DNA of 64,000 nt from Lithodes maja (lineage: Eukaryota; Arthropoda; Malacostraca; Decapoda; Lithodidae), in NCBI GenBank assembly GCA_037953745.1, contig JBAKBP010007094.1:39298-103297 (forward strand), read 5' to 3'. The notes under the pieces were generated by a model. It had not been told where the DNA came from, ran no database searches, and worked only from the letters and a program-made list of their open reading frames with translations. This document shows positions 46,954 through 59,008 of the stretch, in pieces. Within the stretch, counting starts at the first letter, position 1. Each line of letters starts with the position of its first letter. The translations under genes were made by a program, and so were the position numbers.

Positions 46954-48794
46954 TGTTACGACCGGGCACTCGGGTACACTAGGGCTCTTACACAGGACTC
47001 GAGTATGGCTCGCTGCCACAACGGAAACACACGATCCCAACCCCAGAGTACTGCCAGCCGAACAAAAAACGCCACTACCCTCCAGAGTTCTATCTGCTAT
47101 AACGGGGTATACAAGAACTCGGTACTAGCGTTTCACACAACAGACTAATAACAAGACGGGAGTTATCTAGTCTGGTCAACAATCAAACAAAGAAGAAAGT
47201 ACTACAACACTAAAGAATAGTGTTGGCCGAAGCCGAAGTAATCCACCCTTGAACTAAGAACTTAAGAAGTCCTCCACCCTCTACTTCGGATCGGCACTAT
47301 TACGTTACGTTAAACAATAGTCCTCGAGCATCAAGCAAGGAATCTTCTGATAAGTTAGATGCTTCTCGAATACTCATAAGAAGTAAGTATCGGATTTTGA
47401 ACAGCAATTTAATGAATAACTCACTGGTAATTAAAGGCTTTAAATTGACATAAGAAGAATTATAAGAATAAGCAATAGGATATGGCAAACATTAAAAAGA
47501 AGTACTCCGACAATGCACTGACAATAGCCTACTAGGATTGTGCTCGTGGGCCACTAATCTCTAAAGTAGCTAAGCGTGCCACACATGAAATCAATAGTGC
47601 ATAAACAATAACATACATAAGGAGAAGCTTCAATACTATGCTGTATCTGCTGGTCGAGCAAAGTCTAGCTGGGATATCTAAGGTTAGGAAACAATGGCTG
47701 AGCAAGCGGCTCGTAGCCTAGCGAGGTCCTTAAGACTGTGCGGCCAAATTACGTTAATTGACGGGATGCTCTCTTGAGAGATCCAGATCACTAGTATCTG
47801 GTTCTCTCCTGGCGATCCTCTCAAAGTCAAGCAAATGAGATAGCACAGTGTTGGGTGGCTGAGGCAAAAGCCCTCACTCGCAACACAGTGCTAAACTCCC
47901 ACGGCACACAGTCAGAAAGACCACCTAGGCGTTCCACGTCTCCGTTGCAATTGTACTGGTTCAACCGCAACCTAGTACTCATAGGAAATCACAACTCAGA
48001 AACCCTATCCCAGTCTAGCATTGCCTAAACCAGCAGAAAACAGGAACATGAATAATCGCACACAGGGAAATGCATATACGAGTGCAACAAACATCAATCA
48101 ATCCTATTCTAGTTAACCCTTCCAAAAATAGGCTATCTAACAGGCACTTATCTCGTGAGAACTCAAGCGATAATACTTTGGCTGACTAAATCTGCACCAA
48201 AGGGGTCATTGAGGTTATAAAGGGTCGAGAAGGGAAGAAGATAGGCTGTTCAGAGAGTAGAGAAAGTTCACATCAGTCGGAAGAATATGGATAGTTGCAA
48301 GGGATATGAGAAGTCGCTCTGCCTGATGAGTTCTGGGGAAAATACGGCTAGACTTCCCTTTTTATACTCGGCCCTCTAGTGAGCATATCGCCAACTACTA
48401 AGGACCGCCCACTAGCAATCATTACGTAATATTCTCTCTCAATCTGGGATCGACAAAGGATTTCCCACGCGCTGAGAAGGAGGAGGGAGGAGGGAATTAG
48501 GCCTACCTGCAGCGTGGCGCACTCACTGTTCCCCCCGTTACGCACTCTCTCTCCTCTCATCATTACCAATAAGTCCCACACACAACACTTATAACTAATG
48601 ATATAAAATAGAACTCGTTGACTCAGATGAAAACAAAATACATGTTTATAATACTTATAGTACAACGGCTCACATAAACTAAGTTAGGAAACTCTACACA
48701 GACTACAGCCAAAGTTCCTGCCCTGACGATCCTAGCGAGAGTGGGGCCTGACTGGGCGTTCTGTACAGCATGCTCATACTCGACATGCGTCACA
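46954..48794 (-). repeat. 3' LTR
   Basis: Identical to 53257-55097 except for one base seen by eye. Short open frames inside (for example 48348-48665) occur in both LTRs and are not supported as genes. Confidence 0.93.
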
Positions 48795-48805
48795 CCTCCC
48801 CCAAG
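48795..48805 (-). promoter_or_regulatory. Polypurine tract
   Basis: The minus strand reads CTTGGGGGAGG directly before the TGTGACGC start of the 3' LTR, the place where plus-strand DNA synthesis is primed. Confidence 0.8.
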
Positions 48806-49279
48806 ATTTTACTTGCTCAACCCTGAGCTAAAATCTGATATACAGAACCCCATCAAACCCCTCACACCCAGCGACCGCATGGCACTAAAACAACGCTGAG
48901 TTTATCACTAAAACACATCTTATAAAAAAAAAATTCACATTTCATAACTCCTCCCCAACAATAGTAAAAGACATAATATCATGCTCCCAGAGCGAGCTTA
49001 CAGCAGCTCAGCCATTTGATAGTTCGTGGACTACTCAAACTCTATAGGCTATGACAAACTTATACAATTATCTATATAAAAAAGAAAGAGTTTTTATATG
49101 ATTTTTATATTTTAATATGTTTTTTCCGGCTGCACTATAAGGGCAGCCTATTTTCTTCTATACCAAACGCTCAACAATCCTGCTTTACGACCCAATACGC
49201 TGGGCTACAACCGCGAGCCAACAAGCACCAAGCGCAAAATACTATTCAAACTAAAGCAGGAGGCTACCCGTGTGTCAAT

Positions 49280-50944
49280 CTACCCAGGATCATATACCCT
49301 TGAACGACCATCTGCAACCACGTTGTCACAACCGGCAATATGGCGTATGTCCAGGTTATATACCAATAACCTTAGTGACCACCTGGTCAGCCTCATATTC
49401 CGATTGTGAAACTGGTCCAAGATCTTGAGAGGATGATGATCTGGGTAAACTACAACGACCGGACCATAGGCTGGAACATAGACCTCGAAATGCCCCAGCG
49501 CATCATCGTCCTTTTCACTTTCATTCATCAGGTTCTGAAACGTTGCTAGTGCATTCTTAAGTCCGTCAGGCATAACATTGCACTGGTAGGTACTCCCGTC
49601 CACAACAAAACCACATACCTCTTTAGCACGCTCGGACAAAGTTACAAGCAACGACCACTCACGACATTCCTTATCCCTCAGACCCTTCGTCCACACGTAA
49701 TCCAGCTCTGCTTGCACCATAGGCTGTCGAGCAGGATTTATACGGTAGGGAATTAAACTGAGCCTTGCACTATCTCCAGCCTGCATGTCGGATTCTACCC
49801 CGTACATCAGGCCTGGAGAAGCAACAAACATGCGAAAGTACTGCCATAGCCTAGTAAATAACTGCCTTGCACTGTCTCCACGAACAACATGCCTAGTGCC
49901 CTCCCACAACCCAGCCGAGACCGCAGCTTCTAACCTGTAGTCTCCCTCCTTCTCCACCTTCGTCCCTAGAACAGCCAGGTCATGAGAGGGACAATCAGTA
50001 CCACCCGTGCAGTCACTCCCACAGTTCATTATTGCTAAGGCTTCCCCGCCGATACCGTACATGCGCACCCCCGCATTCCTTGTGACGACATCTGCCTGCG
50101 CAGCATCACCGCTTTCAGCGACATGGCCAGATACAGTCGGTCTATGGTAGGGCTGTTGCATTAGACTAGAGCAGCATTGGGAGGCTATGCGACGACCGGG
50201 CACTGCGATACCACAGCCGACCTTACCAATCTGCTCAATGTCCTCCTTTTGACCACCACCCTTGGCAGCCATGGGTCGACCCTGACCTGGCAACCATGCC
50301 AAAGCCTCGTCGCCCACCTTAAACCACCGAAACAACGAGGCTAACGGTCTTTCAACAGTCACGTGACCTGCCCGTGGAACATCTTGCACCGCCCGAGTTG
50401 TGAGACTCAGGGGCTCGGCACGACCAGTGGGGTATGAACCGAGCTGGTGCTGGAGTGCTGCACACTGCTGCTCAGGCAGGTGCTCTAGCGCTTCCACAGC
50501 CACCAGACTCGTGTCCCCCGCCCACGGCTCCGCCGAGACATAACAATCCCTTCTCTTCTCCACCTGTGCCCTACTGCCCCCCTCTCCTTCTCCACCTTGG
50601 CCGCGGCAGACCAACGCAGGGACAGTAGGCTGCTCAGGTGGTTGCCTCACAAACTCCTCCAACAGGTTCACATGACATGCTTCCCCGTCCTCGTGTTTGA
50701 TCTCGACAGCACCATTACCACACTTCTGAACTTCCGGATCCTCCAACTGCAGTTTACAAATATCTGAGGGAACCAACCTGTCTAGATGCTTCCGAAGCAA
50801 CCCAAGTCCTTCCCCAATATCAAACTGAGCAACCCTTTTTTCTCTCCGTGTGCAACGTTGCTGCCCCGGAGTCTCTTCCGGCCCTACCTCCTCACTAGCT
50901 GTGACAGGTCCTGGGGCCTCTCCAAACTCTAACATAGGTGCCAA
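49280..50944 (-). pseudogene. pol: Collapsed pol: RT and RNase H remnants
   Basis: Open for 554 codons but internally deleted. Recognisable pieces: an integrase C-terminal-like WFKVGDEALAWLPGQGRP (~residues 209-226), RT start IPYRINPARQPMVQAELDYV (~398), RT VMPDGLKNALATFQNLMN (~460), then directly the RNase H end VVVYPDHHPLKIL, RLTRWSLRLLVYNLDIRHI and DNVVADGRSRV. The RT catalytic YVDD box, thumb, most of RNase H and the integrase core are missing. It overlaps the gag end by 16 bases in the -1 frame, so expression by -1 frameshifting is plausible. It cannot supply RT or integrase activity. Confidence 0.8.
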
Positions 50945-53073
50945 TACTGAATCACCCAGGAGAGCCGCCGAGTCAAAACTCTTAAAACCAACTCCAGCTT
51001 TAGCCTCCTCCTGTTGATCGTTCCTCTGCTGGTCTGAAGACGGAGGACTAGCTGTGACACTTTAGCTGCCCGAGCTCGGGTGACAACACACGCCATGGGT
51101 TGTGTCTGGCACCGCTCGACACACTCTTGCTCTTCCCTACTCACGTCGGCCGTCCTCTCGGCAACGACTAAGGGTAGAACCTCAGAAGCGGGCATTGCAA
51201 AGTCGTTGCCGAGAAGGTCGACGCCCTCCACTGGCAGTTTCTCCACAATCCCGACATCCAATTCACGTGTCACACCATCCACCTCCAACTCCAACCGCAC
51301 CAGCGGGTATGACCGAGTTGCATTAATACCCTGCACCACTACCACCCGAGCCGCATTTATAGGGTAGCCAGTCAAGTTATTCATCAGAGTCTGGGAAGCA
51401 CCTGTATCACGCAAGACCTCTACTCCATGCTTGCGCCCCGCCCACATCACGCAACCCCGTCCTCTATGGTCGCAAAAAACATCCTGAGCAGGGTTCGAGC
51501 CTCCCAGGTGCTTCTGCATTGGCTGTGCCTCAGCCTCTGACGAACTGCCCCGGGCAAACTCAGAAAACTTCGGAGACACACCAATGTTGCAGGCCAAAGA
51601 CACAGCTGCTGTAGGTGGTTTGCTAGGACAGACTCTTACAAAGTGCCCCTTTTCATGACAATGATAACACTCCAACTCCCCTCTGGGCTTCCCTTGGTAC
51701 TGGGAAGGGCCCGGCCCCTTCTTAAATGGGACGGTGCTAGTCTTGTGGTCAGTCTTGGTATCATAGCTCTTGTACTTGTTTGCATAATGTATATCACTAA
51801 CTCGGGGGGGTGGGGCGTCACGCCCCTTGTTACCTGCCTCACTACGCTGGGCAGACCCGCACCCACGAATTAGTGATAGCCGGAGGTCAGCCATCTCAGC
51901 TGCCTCCTGTAGAGTTTTAGGGTTCTTTTCTTTAATAGTTAAAGTCATATCTGCACCAGTACACTTATAAAACTGCTCGAGCAGAAACAGCTCAGTCAAC
52001 TGTTCGGCCGTCTCAGCTTTCTCAGAACGTGTCCAGTTTGTAAGTGCATCTTTTAAGTCCCGGGCATGTTCAAGAAAGGTCGCCTCCCTAGTCTTCGTAA
52101 CACCCCGAAACTTCAATCGATATGTTTCTGGTTGCAACTCGTATGCCCGTAGGACAGCTCTCTTCAATACTGGGTAGTCAATGCAAGACTCTAAAGGTAG
52201 TGCATCATAAGCCTTCAGACCCTTACCCGTAAGTCTTGAGGAGACTAGAGCTGCCCACTTCTCTTCAGGCCAATTATGCTCCCTACACTTCTTCTCAAAA
52301 CGATTAAAAAATTCTGTGACTTCAGTTTCACTAAATGCCGGCACCAATTTGACTAAATGGGACAAGGACTGTTCTCTTACTTGGCCCTCACGGCCCATCC
52401 GAGTCCCTGTCGACTCTGCACGAGTCTTATCTAAATCTATTTGAGCACAATATTTCTCTGAGTCGTACCTAAGCTCAGCCTCGTGCCTCCTAACCTCAGC
52501 CTCAATCTCCTTCTCCTGCTTCCTAGCCTCATTCTCCTGCCTCCTAGACTCAGCCTCAATTTTAGCAAGCTCAAGTCTAAATATCATATCTGGAGACAGG
52601 CAGGAAGAGGGAGCTGCCACTACTGAAGGAGGGGGGGCAAGAACTGGGGAACCACCATACGCACCGCCCGAGGGCACTCCAATCTTCCAATTCTCATCCC
52701 TCTGTGGGAGAGTGCTAACCTCCGGCAACTGAGTGGACGGCACTGTGGGAGTCGAGTGAGAGGGGATCTGGGGAGGAACCCCCCCAAACGCCCTCTCCCC
52801 CGAAACCCCATGTCGCCCACGCAACACCCAGGAAATCAGCTCCCCCTTGGACATCCCTCCTACATTGGATCTGCCCAAAACCTTGGCTATCAGGTGCAAG
52901 CCATAAACATTCACCTCAGTCAGCCTCTCCTCCGTCACATGGTACTGCTTACTCACAAAAAGTCTAGCATCCTCCTCACTAGTTACTAACGGCACCTCCT
53001 CAAATGGCATCTCTCGCTCCTCGTCAATACTAGGGCACGACATACTGAAGTTCACAAAAAATTCTCGAGACAA
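50929..53073 (-). CDS. gag: Gag with zinc knuckle and retropepsin
   Basis: 714 codons, no internal stop. A second ATG at 53043 (MSCPSIDEER) is the likelier start. Domains in order: an N-terminal helical region; a charged coiled coil (~residues 165-215, RQENEARKQEKEIEAE); a SCAN-like capsid domain (~240-325, LVPAFSETEVTEFFNRFEK through LKFRGV); the CCHC knuckle CYHCHEKGHFVRVC (~470); and an aspartic protease with VLRDTGASQTLM (D at ~556) and LLGNDF. It would form particles, package RNA and cleave polyproteins. It overlaps pol in a different frame. An intact gag beside a broken pol suggests structural proteins made by this copy could still function. Confidence 0.9.
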   Translation of the reverse strand: MSREFFVNFSMSCPSIDEEREMPFEEVPLVTSEEDARLFVSKQYHVTEERLTEVNVYGLHLIAKVLGRSNVGGMSKGELISWVLRGRHGVSGERAFGGVPPQIPSHSTPTVPSTQLPEVSTLPQRDENWKIGVPSGGAYGGSPVLAPPPSVVAAPSSCLSPDMIFRLELAKIEAESRRQENEARKQEKEIEAEVRRHEAELRYDSEKYCAQIDLDKTRAESTGTRMGREGQVREQSLSHLVKLVPAFSETEVTEFFNRFEKKCREHNWPEEKWAALVSSRLTGKGLKAYDALPLESCIDYPVLKRAVLRAYELQPETYRLKFRGVTKTREATFLEHARDLKDALTNWTRSEKAETAEQLTELFLLEQFYKCTGADMTLTIKEKNPKTLQEAAEMADLRLSLIRGCGSAQRSEAGNKGRDAPPPRVSDIHYANKYKSYDTKTDHKTSTVPFKKGPGPSQYQGKPRGELECYHCHEKGHFVRVCPSKPPTAAVSLACNIGVSPKFSEFARGSSSEAEAQPMQKHLGGSNPAQDVFCDHRGRGCVMWAGRKHGVEVLRDTGASQTLMNNLTGYPINAARVVVVQGINATRSYPLVRLELEVDGVTRELDVGIVEKLPVEGVDLLGNDFAMPASEVLPLVVAERTADVSREEQECVERCQTQPMACVVTRARAAKVSQLVLRLQTSRGTINRRRLKLELVLRVLTRRLSWVIQYWHLC

Positions 53074-53236
53074 AAGTGTTAAACTCCCTTATGTAAGCAC
53101 TAATTACTAAATTAACTGGAGTCTCTTAAATGCTCTCCTAATTGCCTTACAAAAAAAAATATTCTTCAATATGTACGCTAAAGTACGAACAAACAAATGT
53201 TGTACAACTCTGCAAAAAATTATACTGTTCACAAAA

Positions 53237-53254
53237 TCCTAAGCAAGGTCGCCA
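53237..53254 (-). promoter_or_regulatory. Primer binding site
   Basis: The minus strand reads TGGCGACCTTGCTTAGGA two bases inside the 5' LTR. The leading TGG matches the CCA end of a tRNA; which tRNA was not determined. Confidence 0.65.
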
Positions 53255-53256
53255 TT

Positions 53257-55097
53257 TGTTACGACCGGGCACTCGGGTACACTAGGGCTCTTACACAGGA
53301 CTCGAGTATGGCTCGCTGCCACAACGGAAACACACGATCCCAACCCCAGAGTACTGCCAGCCGAACAAAAAACGCCACTACCCTCCAGAGTTCTATCTGC
53401 TATAACGGGGTATACAAGAACTCGGTACTAGCGTTTCACACAACAGACTAATAACAAGACGGGAGTTATCTAGTCTGGTCAACAATCAAACAAAGAAGAA
53501 AGTACTACAACACTAAAGAATAGTGTTGGCCGAAGCCGAAGTAATCCACCCTTGAACTAAGAACTTAAGAAGTCCTCCACCCTCTACTTCGGATCGGCAC
53601 TATTACGTTACGTTAAACAATAGTCCTCGAGCATCAAGCAAGGAATCTTCTGATAAGTTAGATGCTTCTCGAATACTCATAAGAAGTAAGTATCGGATTT
53701 TGAACAGCAATTTAATGAATAACTCACTGGTAATTAAAGGCTTTAAATTGACATAAGAAGAATTATAAGAATAAGCAATAGGATATGGCAAACATTAAAA
53801 AGAAGTACTCCGACAATGCACTGACAATAGCCTACTAGGATTGTGCTCGTGGGCCACTAATCTCTAAAGTAGCTAAGCGTGCCACACATGAAATCAATAG
53901 TGCATAAACAATAACATACATAAGGAGAAGCTTCAATACTATGCTGTATCTGCTGGTCGAGCAAAGTCTAGCTGGGATATCTAAGGTTAGGAAACAATGG
54001 CTGAGCAAGCGGCTCGTAGCCTAGCGAGGTCCTTAAGACTGTGCGGCCAAATTACGTTAATTGACGGGATGCTCTCTTGAGAGATCCAGATCACTAGTAT
54101 CTGGTTCTCTCCTGGCGATCCTCTCAAAGTCAAGCAAATGAGATAGCACAGTGTTGGGTGGCTGAGGCAAAAGCCCTCACTCGCAACACAGTGCTAAACT
54201 CCCACGGCACACAGTCAGAAAGACCACCTAGGCGTTCCACGTCTCCGTTGCAATTGTACTGGTTCAACCGCAACCTAGTACTCATAGGAAATCACAACTC
54301 AGAAACCCTATCCCAGTCTAGCATTGCCTAAACCAGCAGAAAACAGGAACATGAATAATCGCACACAGGGAAATGCATATACGAGTGCAACAAACATCAA
54401 TCAATCCTATTCTAGTTAACCCTTCCAAAAATAGGCTATCTAACAGGCACTTATCTCGTGAGAACTCAAGCGATAATACTTTGGCTGACTAAATCTGCAC
54501 CAAAGGGGTCATTGAGGTTATAAAGGGTCGAGAAGGGAAGAAGATAGGCTGTTCAGAGAGTAGAGAAAGTTCACATCAGTCGGAAGAATATGGATAGTTG
54601 CAAGGGATATGAGAAGTCGCTCTGCCTGATGAGTTCTGGGGAAAATACGGCTAGACTTCCCTTTTTATACTCGGCCCTCTAGTGAGCATATCGCCAACTA
54701 CTAAGGACCGCCCACTAGCAATCATTACGTAATATTCTCTCTCAATCTGGGATCGACAAAGGATTTCCCACGCGCTGAGAAGGAGGAGGGAGGAGGGAAT
54801 TAGGCCTACCTGCAGCGTGGCGCACTCACTGTTCCCCCCGTTACGCAATCTCTCTCCTCTCATCATTACCAATAAGTCCCACACACAACACTTATAACTA
54901 ATGATATAAAATAGAACTCGTTGACTCAGATGAAAACAAAATACATGTTTATAATACTTATAGTACAACGGCTCACATAAACTAAGTTAGGAAACTCTAC
55001 ACAGACTACAGCCAAAGTTCCTGCCCTGACGATCCTAGCGAGAGTGGGGCCTGACTGGGCGTTCTGTACAGCATGCTCATACTCGACATGCGTCACA
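53257..55097 (-). repeat. 5' LTR
   Basis: Partner of 46954-48794. It should carry the element's promoter, but no TATA box was assigned. Confidence 0.93.
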
Positions 55098-55172
55098 CCT
55101 ACCGCCATACGCCACTCTACCGCCATACGCCAGCCTACCGCCATACGCCAGCCTACCGCCATACGCCAGCTG
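55098..55172 (+). repeat. 18-bp minisatellite, right part
   Basis: About four units of ACCGCCATACGCCAGCCT, continuing the array interrupted by the LTR element. It lies directly upstream of the piggyBac start codon and can be read in frame (repeated YRHTPA), probably without meaning. Confidence 0.85.
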
Positions 55173-55173
55173 C

Positions 55174-58100
55174 CATGTCGGACAAGAGGGATGTTAAGAA
55201 ATGTTTGCGGGACTCCCAGCTGGAAGATGTAGTCAACGAGGTGCTGGACCTGACGACGACGGATGAGACGGTGAGCGAGAGTGAGTCGGACGAGTGGTCT
55301 GACGATGAGGATTGGGCTTCACCTCCGCCCAAGCGACTCCGCCTCGACGCCCCCACCTCGGCCGATCCACCACCAGCCCCAGCAACGTCAGACGACCCAC
55401 CACCACCACCACCACCAGAACCAGCCCCAGCAACGACGAACGACCCACCACCACCACCACCAACTGAACCAGCCCCAGCGGATCCACCACCACCATCCAT
55501 CCCATCCACATCCCATCCCATCCCATCTACATCTCATCCCATCCCATCTACATCTCATCCCATCCATAACATCGCCGATTACCTCCTACCATCACCCAAC
55601 TTCCCCCAACTTCCCACGTCACCTCTTCCATCCACCTCGCGTGGCGGTGCCTCATCCTGGCTTCCAGCAGGATCACCAGCCCGCAGCCCACACCTGTTTG
55701 CTACGTTACTTGCTGTGGGCACTTTGAATACCCCGCCTTCGCACGTCATGGGAACGGTCACCCCCGCAGTGTCCCCCTTCAGCGACACACCGTTGACCCC
55801 CTCGGCATTTGTTCTGCCTGAGCATCAAGCCGCAATGCGTGCTGAGGTTGCTGAAGCCGCAGTGTGTGCTCAGGTTGTTGCTGAGGTGCCACGCACAGCG
55901 TTGAATCCTCCAGCAGCAATCGAGGAGCTTCTTCCCCAAAGGCTTCCTCTTCATCATTCACCAACTGGTACAGCTGCACCAGGTTCACCAGCTCCACACC
56001 TTTCACCAGCTGGTGCAGCTGCACCAGGTTCACCAGCTCCTCACCTTTCACCACTTGGTGCTGCACCAGGTTCACCGGCTTCTGCATCATCTGATGCAGA
56101 AGCCCCTCCCACTTAACCCCTCGACCTACCACCTATGCCACGCCGGAGGCCAGGTCCCCGTAGGGGGGCAGGTGGTAGGGCCAGGGGCCGCAGAGGTGTT
56201 CCTCGCGGTGGTCTTCGCGGTGGTCGTGGCCGTGCTCGCGATCCTGCCCCCGATCGTGATGCCGGTTGGACCGACACCCCCTTCGACCCCTAGCCTGATC
56301 TGTTCTCAGGGACCCCTGGCATGCAGGTTCCAAAGCCGGTGACTCCTCTCCAGTTCTTCCATTCTTCTTCACAAGGGAGATGCTGCAATACCTGGTATTG
56401 GAGACAAATGCTTATGCCAAGTTCGTTGACGGAGCAGCCGCTTTTTGGCACCTGTTTGGTGAGGAGGAAATGGCTAAATTCCTTGGCCTGTACTTCCTCA
56501 TGGGCATCACCAAGATTCCTTCTCTGAGTCACTACTGGCGTTCAACTGTCCTTCACGACTACCCAGTATTTCGGAGAACGATGAGTAGGGCTAAGTTTCT
56601 AGCCTTGTTGAAGTATTTCCATGCTTTCAACAACAAGGTAGTCTGCAGGCAGAACAAGGACAAGCTTGTGAAGGTTCGGATGGTGATGGAATACCTACTT
56701 GAAGGCTTCAAGCTGGCATACATCCCCGCCGAAAAGCTGTCCCTTGACGAAGGCAGCCTTGGATGGAAGGGCCGCCTTTCATTCAAGGTTTACAACCCAA
56801 TGAAGCCGACGAAGTACGGTGTCAAGCTGGCAGAGGCGTTGACTGGCTATGTGTGGGACTTTCGGGTCTACACCGGTCCGGGTACATCTCTCCAGGAGAC
56901 GGTGGAGGGTCTCACGGAGTCCTTCAGAGGCCAGGGGTACAGGCTGTACATGGACAACTATTACAACTCAGTTGACCTGTGCCAGCAAATGCTCACACAT
57001 AACATCTATGTGTGTGGCACCCTGCGCCTTGTACGAGGAGCTCCTAAGCGGTTGTGCGACATTGCTAAAGCAAAACAGCTTGAACGCGATGCGACATTAG
57101 CAATGAACAATGGCTTAACCATGGTCCTACTTTGGCGAGACAAGCGCATCGTCAACATGGTGTCCACTTTCCACAACCAGGACACCATCCCGAAGCTTGT
57201 CAGTTTCAAAGAGAAGGACCAACAGGGCAAGTGGCGTCGTGGACAGAGGGAGATCTTCAAACCTGTTTGCGTTGAAGACTACAACATCCACATGGGGGGT
57301 GGGGGGTGGGGGGGGGGGGGGGGTGGATCACTTCGACCAGATGGTCCAGTACTACCCCATCCAGCGAAGGACGGTCAAGTGGACGAAGAAGATCACCTTC
57401 TACTTCATCCAAATGGCCCTCTTCAACGCCCATGTCCTGTACAGGAAGTGCTACCCAAGGAAGAAGATGACCTTGCTGGACTTCCAGGAGCACATCTGTA
57501 CTTCCTTACTGCACTTCAACCCTGCAGAGTGGCCTATGTCGGGGAGGCCAGTCCACCGAGCACAAGATCTGCCGCGTGACCAGCGTGAGCCACAGAGGCA
57601 TGCACGCAGGCAACGGCAACCTGGTGGATCATCTGGGTCGTCCGACGACGACCATCCAGACTTCCCAGCCCCTGCTGCTCCTGACAACACTCCACCCTCT
57701 CCTGTTGCTGCTCCTGGTGGAGGCGTTGAGAGGGCACCACGTCTCGATGTCCCCTCCCCACCACCAGAACCAGATGATGCTGCAGCTGATGCTGCTGCCC
57801 CGGGGGGAAACTATGTCCTGGTTCAACCCCCCGTGGTACTAGCACCTGATGCAGCTGCTGCTGGTGACGATGGGGAAGCAGCTCATGAAGCTGCCAACCA
57901 ACCGCCACCAGTACTGGAAGCAGCAGGAGCGGTGCGAGTCCAGAGACCTCGACCTGGAGTGGTCCCAAGGCCCCGTCCTATTGTTCTGAACCATGTCCGG
58001 TTGAACAGGGCCTTGGACCATTCTCGGCAGAGGATTCCGGCCAAGAAGCGACTCCGTTGCTATTACTGCAAAGTAATGAACGGCATTCGCAAAGACACAA

Positions 58101-58192
58101 GCTTCCGCTGCACGACTTGCACGGTTGCCCTCTGCATTGACGTCAACGACTGCTTCAACCTTTTCCATCGTCACAATGCAGGTGTCCTATAG
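55174..58192 (+). pseudogene. piggyBac-type transposase
   Basis: Starts MSDKRDVKKCL (55174). Acidic segment DETVSESESDEWSDDEDW, then a long Pro-rich region with SPIPSTSH-like and GAAAPGSPAPHLSP repeats, then an Arg/Gly-rich stretch. The catalytic region begins WTDTPFDP and MLQYLVLETNAYA. The three Asp positions are LSLDEGSLGWKG, RLYMDNYYNS and VCVEDYNIHMGG. A C-terminal Cys-rich domain (CYYCKVM...FRCTTCTVALC...CFNLFHRH) follows. Broken by TAA 56114-56116, TAG near 56292, a frameshift near 56360 and a G run (57294-57323) that shifts the frame in the HMGGVDHFDQM motif. piggyBac transposases excise and insert at TTAA. Terminal repeats are not firmly identified. Confidence 0.9.
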
Positions 58193-58199
58193 TCAGGAG

Positions 58200-58365
58200 A
58201 CATGTGCAATCATTCATTCATTGATTCATTCATTTCTCTTCTCCATTTCTCTTCTTCATTCACCCGGCTTCATTCACCCACCTTCATTCACCCACCCTCG
58301 TTCACCCACCGACATTCACCCACACATTCACCCACCTACATTTATCCACCTTCATCATCAAAGTG
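58200..58365 (+). repeat. CATT/CACCCACC minisatellite
   Basis: CATTCATT repeats followed by about seven imperfect copies of CCTTCATTCACCCA. No function is seen. Confidence 0.85.
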
Positions 58366-58467
58366 GATATAGGCCTCCTGGGGAAACCACTCTAAAAAAA
58401 TAACGAGTCAAATGCAGTACCTCCTAGGGTGGCTTGGAAATCTGCATATTTCTGTGGTTTGACACCT

Positions 58468-58469
58468 TG

Positions 58470-58514
<45 letters not shown>

Positions 58515-58521
58515 GACACCT

Positions 58522-58564
<43 letters not shown>

Positions 58565-58689
58565 ATGACATCTTGTATATATGTATATATATATATACCC
58601 ACACACACACACACATTTTTGTTACCATTCATTATATTTTGTTTGACACCTTGTATAATGTATATTATATATATATATATATATATACC

Positions 58690-58725
<36 letters not shown>
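58468..58725. repeat. AT microsatellite blocks separated by GACACCTTGTAT
   Basis: Four to five AT tracts of 30-50 bases, each preceded by a copy of GACA(C/T)CTTGTAT, plus a CA tract at 58600-58613. It resembles tandem amplification of one AT-rich unit. Confidence 0.85.
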
Positions 58726-58726
<1 letters not shown>

Positions 58727-58803
58727 CTTTATTTGTGTACAATAGAATTATTTCTGAATTTATTACTTGATGATAACCTGGCTTTATTGTTTTGTTTTTT
58801 CAG

Positions 58804-58857
58804 TGTCCACCCAGGAGCCATTTCCCTTCTCGTTGGAAAGGGTTGTGGCCCTATCAG
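58804..58857 (+). other. Candidate isolated 54-bp exon
   Basis: TGTTTTGTTTTTTCAG precedes and GTAAGT follows a 54-base segment open in at least one frame (VHPGAISLLVGKGCGPI). The splice signals look good, but no neighbouring exon was recognised, so it could be chance or part of a host or element gene extending outside. Confidence 0.3.
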
Positions 58858-59008
58858 GTAAGTAAAATTGACAACCTTCATGACTGACATGTCTTCTATG
58901 AACATTATACAATTATTGGCAAGGAAAATTATATAAAAGTGTTGTATATTGTGTCAAAGATAAACAACTGTATAAACATTCTTATTTATTTACAAAACAA
59001 TAGCAGTG

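Larger units (their letters stand above)
46954..55097 (-). mobile_element. Gypsy-type LTR retrotransposon, recent, pol-defective
   Basis: Two 1841-bp LTRs (46954-48794 and 53257-55097), at a constant offset of 6303, flank a 4462-bp interior, with a 4-bp CCTA duplication outside. Read on the minus strand each LTR begins TGTGACGC and ends GTAACA. The interior carries a PBS, gag with protease, a collapsed pol and a polypurine tract. By eye only one base differs between the LTRs (48545 C versus 54848 A), so the insertion is very young. The pol deletion means it must have been moved by enzymes from another copy. The SCAN-like gag and the pol motifs indicate Gypsy rather than Copia or BEL. Confidence 0.93.

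Noticed and set aside
48348..48665. 105-codon open frame present in both LTRs (also 54651-54968)
   Set aside because: Duplicated only because the LTRs are identical; no recognisable domain.
55073..55172. In-frame YRHTPA repeats as N-terminus of the piggyBac protein
   Set aside because: They come from an 18-bp minisatellite and the LTR end; the ATG at 55174 starts the conserved protein.
58392..58770. Overlapping Ile/Tyr-rich open frames on both strands
   Set aside because: Translation of AT microsatellites.
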